A stretch of DNA of 64,000 bases, from the NCBI RefSeq assembly GCF_017161425.1, contig NZ_CP071057.1:2791501-2855500 (forward strand). The letters run 5' to 3'. A program made the position numbers and the translations under genes. Positions within the stretch are counted from its first letter, which is position 1, and each line of letters starts with the position of its first letter. Positions 63,041-64,000 of this stretch are shown piece by piece. Source of the stretch: Marinicauda algicola (GTDB taxonomy: Bacteria; Pseudomonadota; Alphaproteobacteria; Caulobacterales; Maricaulaceae). The notes beneath the pieces were generated by a model. It ran no database searches, was not told the origin of the DNA, and saw only the letters and a list, made by a program, of their open reading frames with translations.

Positions 63041-64000
63041 TCAGGAGCTATATTCGAGGGTCGTCATCATGCCACTCGCCATATGGTAGAGGTGGTGACA
63101 GTGCAGCGCCCATTTGCCCGGGTTGTTCGCTTCAAAGGCGATGGTCACGTTGCCACGTGACGGAACCAGCACGGTGTCGCGTATTGCGCCCGCAAAGCGT
63201 TCGCCATTGATCGCGACTACCTGGAAGTGATGCCCGTGCAAGTGCATGGGATGGGCCATGGTGGTCCGATCTTCGAATGTGATCTCGACCCGCTCGCCCG
63301 CGCGCACATCCAGAGGGGCGTGATCGCCATGCGAAGCGCCATTCAGCATCCAGACGTAACCCGGCGCCTCGGTGATGGTCACTGCGTGACGGCGGTCCGG
63401 TTCACGAGGTGCGAGGGATTGCGCGGCCCGCAACCGGCGTTCGAGCGCAAGCCCGATCGGGTCCACCGCGTCCGGCGCCTCGCCGGCAAGTCTTTGAACG
63501 GCCCCGCTCGGCGTTGCCAGAATGAAGCCCGTTCGCGAGCGTTCGCCTTCCTGCACTGCGAATACCGGCCAGGCGCCTTCGCTCTGCGGTAGCTCCAGGA
63601 CGATGTCGAGTCGCTGGGCGATCGCGAACTCGAAGTGCCGCCCGGTGACCGGCTCCACCGGCATGCCGTCGACTGCGATTAGACGGCCATCAAGTTGGCC
63701 CAGATCCAGCCAGAAGTTAGTCGCCGTCGCCCCGTTGATCAGGCGCAGGCGCAACCGGCCGCCGCGTTCGACGCGAAACACCTCCGGGTCGTCCAGGGTG
63801 CGGTCGTTGGCGAGAAAAGCGTCGTAGACGACATCCTGCAGGTGTGGGCCAGTGGACATCGCAGCGGCGCCATGCCCCATGGCGGAATGGTCCATGCCTC
63901 CCGTCGGAACGGAAGGACCTTTCAACTCTGCGAGAATTTCGTCCGGGTCCCGGAAGGTGAAATCGTGGAACAGAACGACGATGTCCTGTATGTCCGCACC
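63041..64000 (-). CDS. Multicopper oxidase (C-terminal 319 residues, cut by window edge)
   Basis: The open frame runs off base 64000. The C-terminal copper sites are present: AHPMHLHGHHFQV (type 1/2/3 ligands) and KWALHCHHLYHMASGMM with the His-Cys-His and axial Met. The middle has a Met/His-rich insertion (GGMDHSAMGHGAAAM). The type is that of CopA/CueO, which oxidises Cu(I) in the periplasm. It is the upstream gene of the copper set, 21 bases before the beta-propeller gene. The N-terminal half is outside the window. Confidence 0.93.
   Translation of the reverse strand, partial: GADIQDIVVLFHDFTFRDPDEILAELKGPSVPTGGMDHSAMGHGAAAMSTGPHLQDVVYDAFLANDRTLDDPEVFRVERGGRLRLRLINGATATNFWLDLGQLDGRLIAVDGMPVEPVTGRHFEFAIAQRLDIVLELPQSEGAWPVFAVQEGERSRTGFILATPSGAVQRLAGEAPDAVDPIGLALERRLRAAQSLAPREPDRRHAVTITEAPGYVWMLNGASHGDHAPLDVRAGERVEITFEDRTTMAHPMHLHGHHFQVVAINGERFAGAIRDTVLVPSRGNVTIAFEANNPGKWALHCHHLYHMASGMMTTLEYSS

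Noticed and set aside
1-64000. CRISPR arrays, tRNA and rRNA genes
   Set aside because: No regularly spaced 24-37 base repeats, tRNA clover-leaf arms or rRNA core sequences were noticed on reading; absence by eye is not proof.

Overview
The window is high-GC, densely packed bacterial DNA, most likely from an alphaproteobacterium. The evidence is the protein families: a DUF2924/serine-recombinase cassette, DUF3489, DUF6362 and DUF6511 phage proteins, DUF2460/DUF2163 tail proteins of the gene-transfer-agent type, and a DUF2285 relic. No rRNA, tRNA or CRISPR array was recognised. The genus cannot be fixed from the sequence alone.

The layout has four blocks. (1) 1-4500 is a protein-quality and heat-stress locus: ftsH (cut by the window edge) and a MarR regulator on the minus strand, divergent from three small heat-shock proteins, psiE and an M48 membrane protease. 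This set resembles the transmissible locus of stress tolerance known from other proteobacteria. It is followed at 4.7-5.4 kb by two decayed genes (a restriction-endonuclease C-terminus and a frameshifted DUF2285 gene), which suggests an old integrated island. (2) 5450-10112 is a compact seven-gene operon: a MarR regulator with a Cys-rich tail, two thiol-redox proteins, a secreted protein, a glutamine amidotransferase, a YggS-type PLP protein and a pyridoxal kinase.

(3) About 10.1-51.7 kb is an apparently complete siphovirus-type prophage. A minus-strand cassette of a large serine recombinase and its partners (joined by 4-base overlaps) lies at the left end. Early genes run rightward: an unrecognised 742-aa protein, a Com-like zinc protein, a sigma-like factor, and replication/recombination genes (RecA-like ATPase, SSB-like protein, Cas4/RecB-like nuclease, SF1 helicase, primase, frameshifted RuvC-like resolvase), then a ParB-methyltransferase. 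The late genes follow lambda order almost exactly (Nu1, A, W, B, C with nested Nu3, D, E, FII-like, Z-like, U-like, V, G/GT with a slippery site, H). They switch to a gene-transfer-agent-like baseplate (DUF2460, DUF2163, NlpC/P60, J-like) and end with fibre, holin-like protein, M15 endolysin and overlapping spanins. A FitAB/VapBC-type toxin-antitoxin pair sits inside the tail genes, with a perfect palindrome as likely operator.

(4) 51.7-64 kb is a minus-strand copper and nucleotide-metabolism block. A copper-resistance set (multicopper oxidase, YVTN beta-propeller, DUF2933, ICMT-like methyltransferase, Met-rich secreted protein, CPH-type copper ATPase) runs into PRPP synthetase, a beta-CASP RNase-like enzyme, an AMP/thymidine phosphorylase, a membrane-BNR fusion protein, a cytochrome c and a YqaA/DedA protein. 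Four of these last genes are coupled by 4-base overlaps, so they are probably one functional unit.

The points most worth following up are the iteron-like GTGAGCCT cluster inside the primase gene (candidate replication origin), the copper-ATPase/nucleotide operon, the redox/PLP operon, the A AAA AAC tail frameshift site, the nested scaffold gene and the unrecognised 742-aa early protein.
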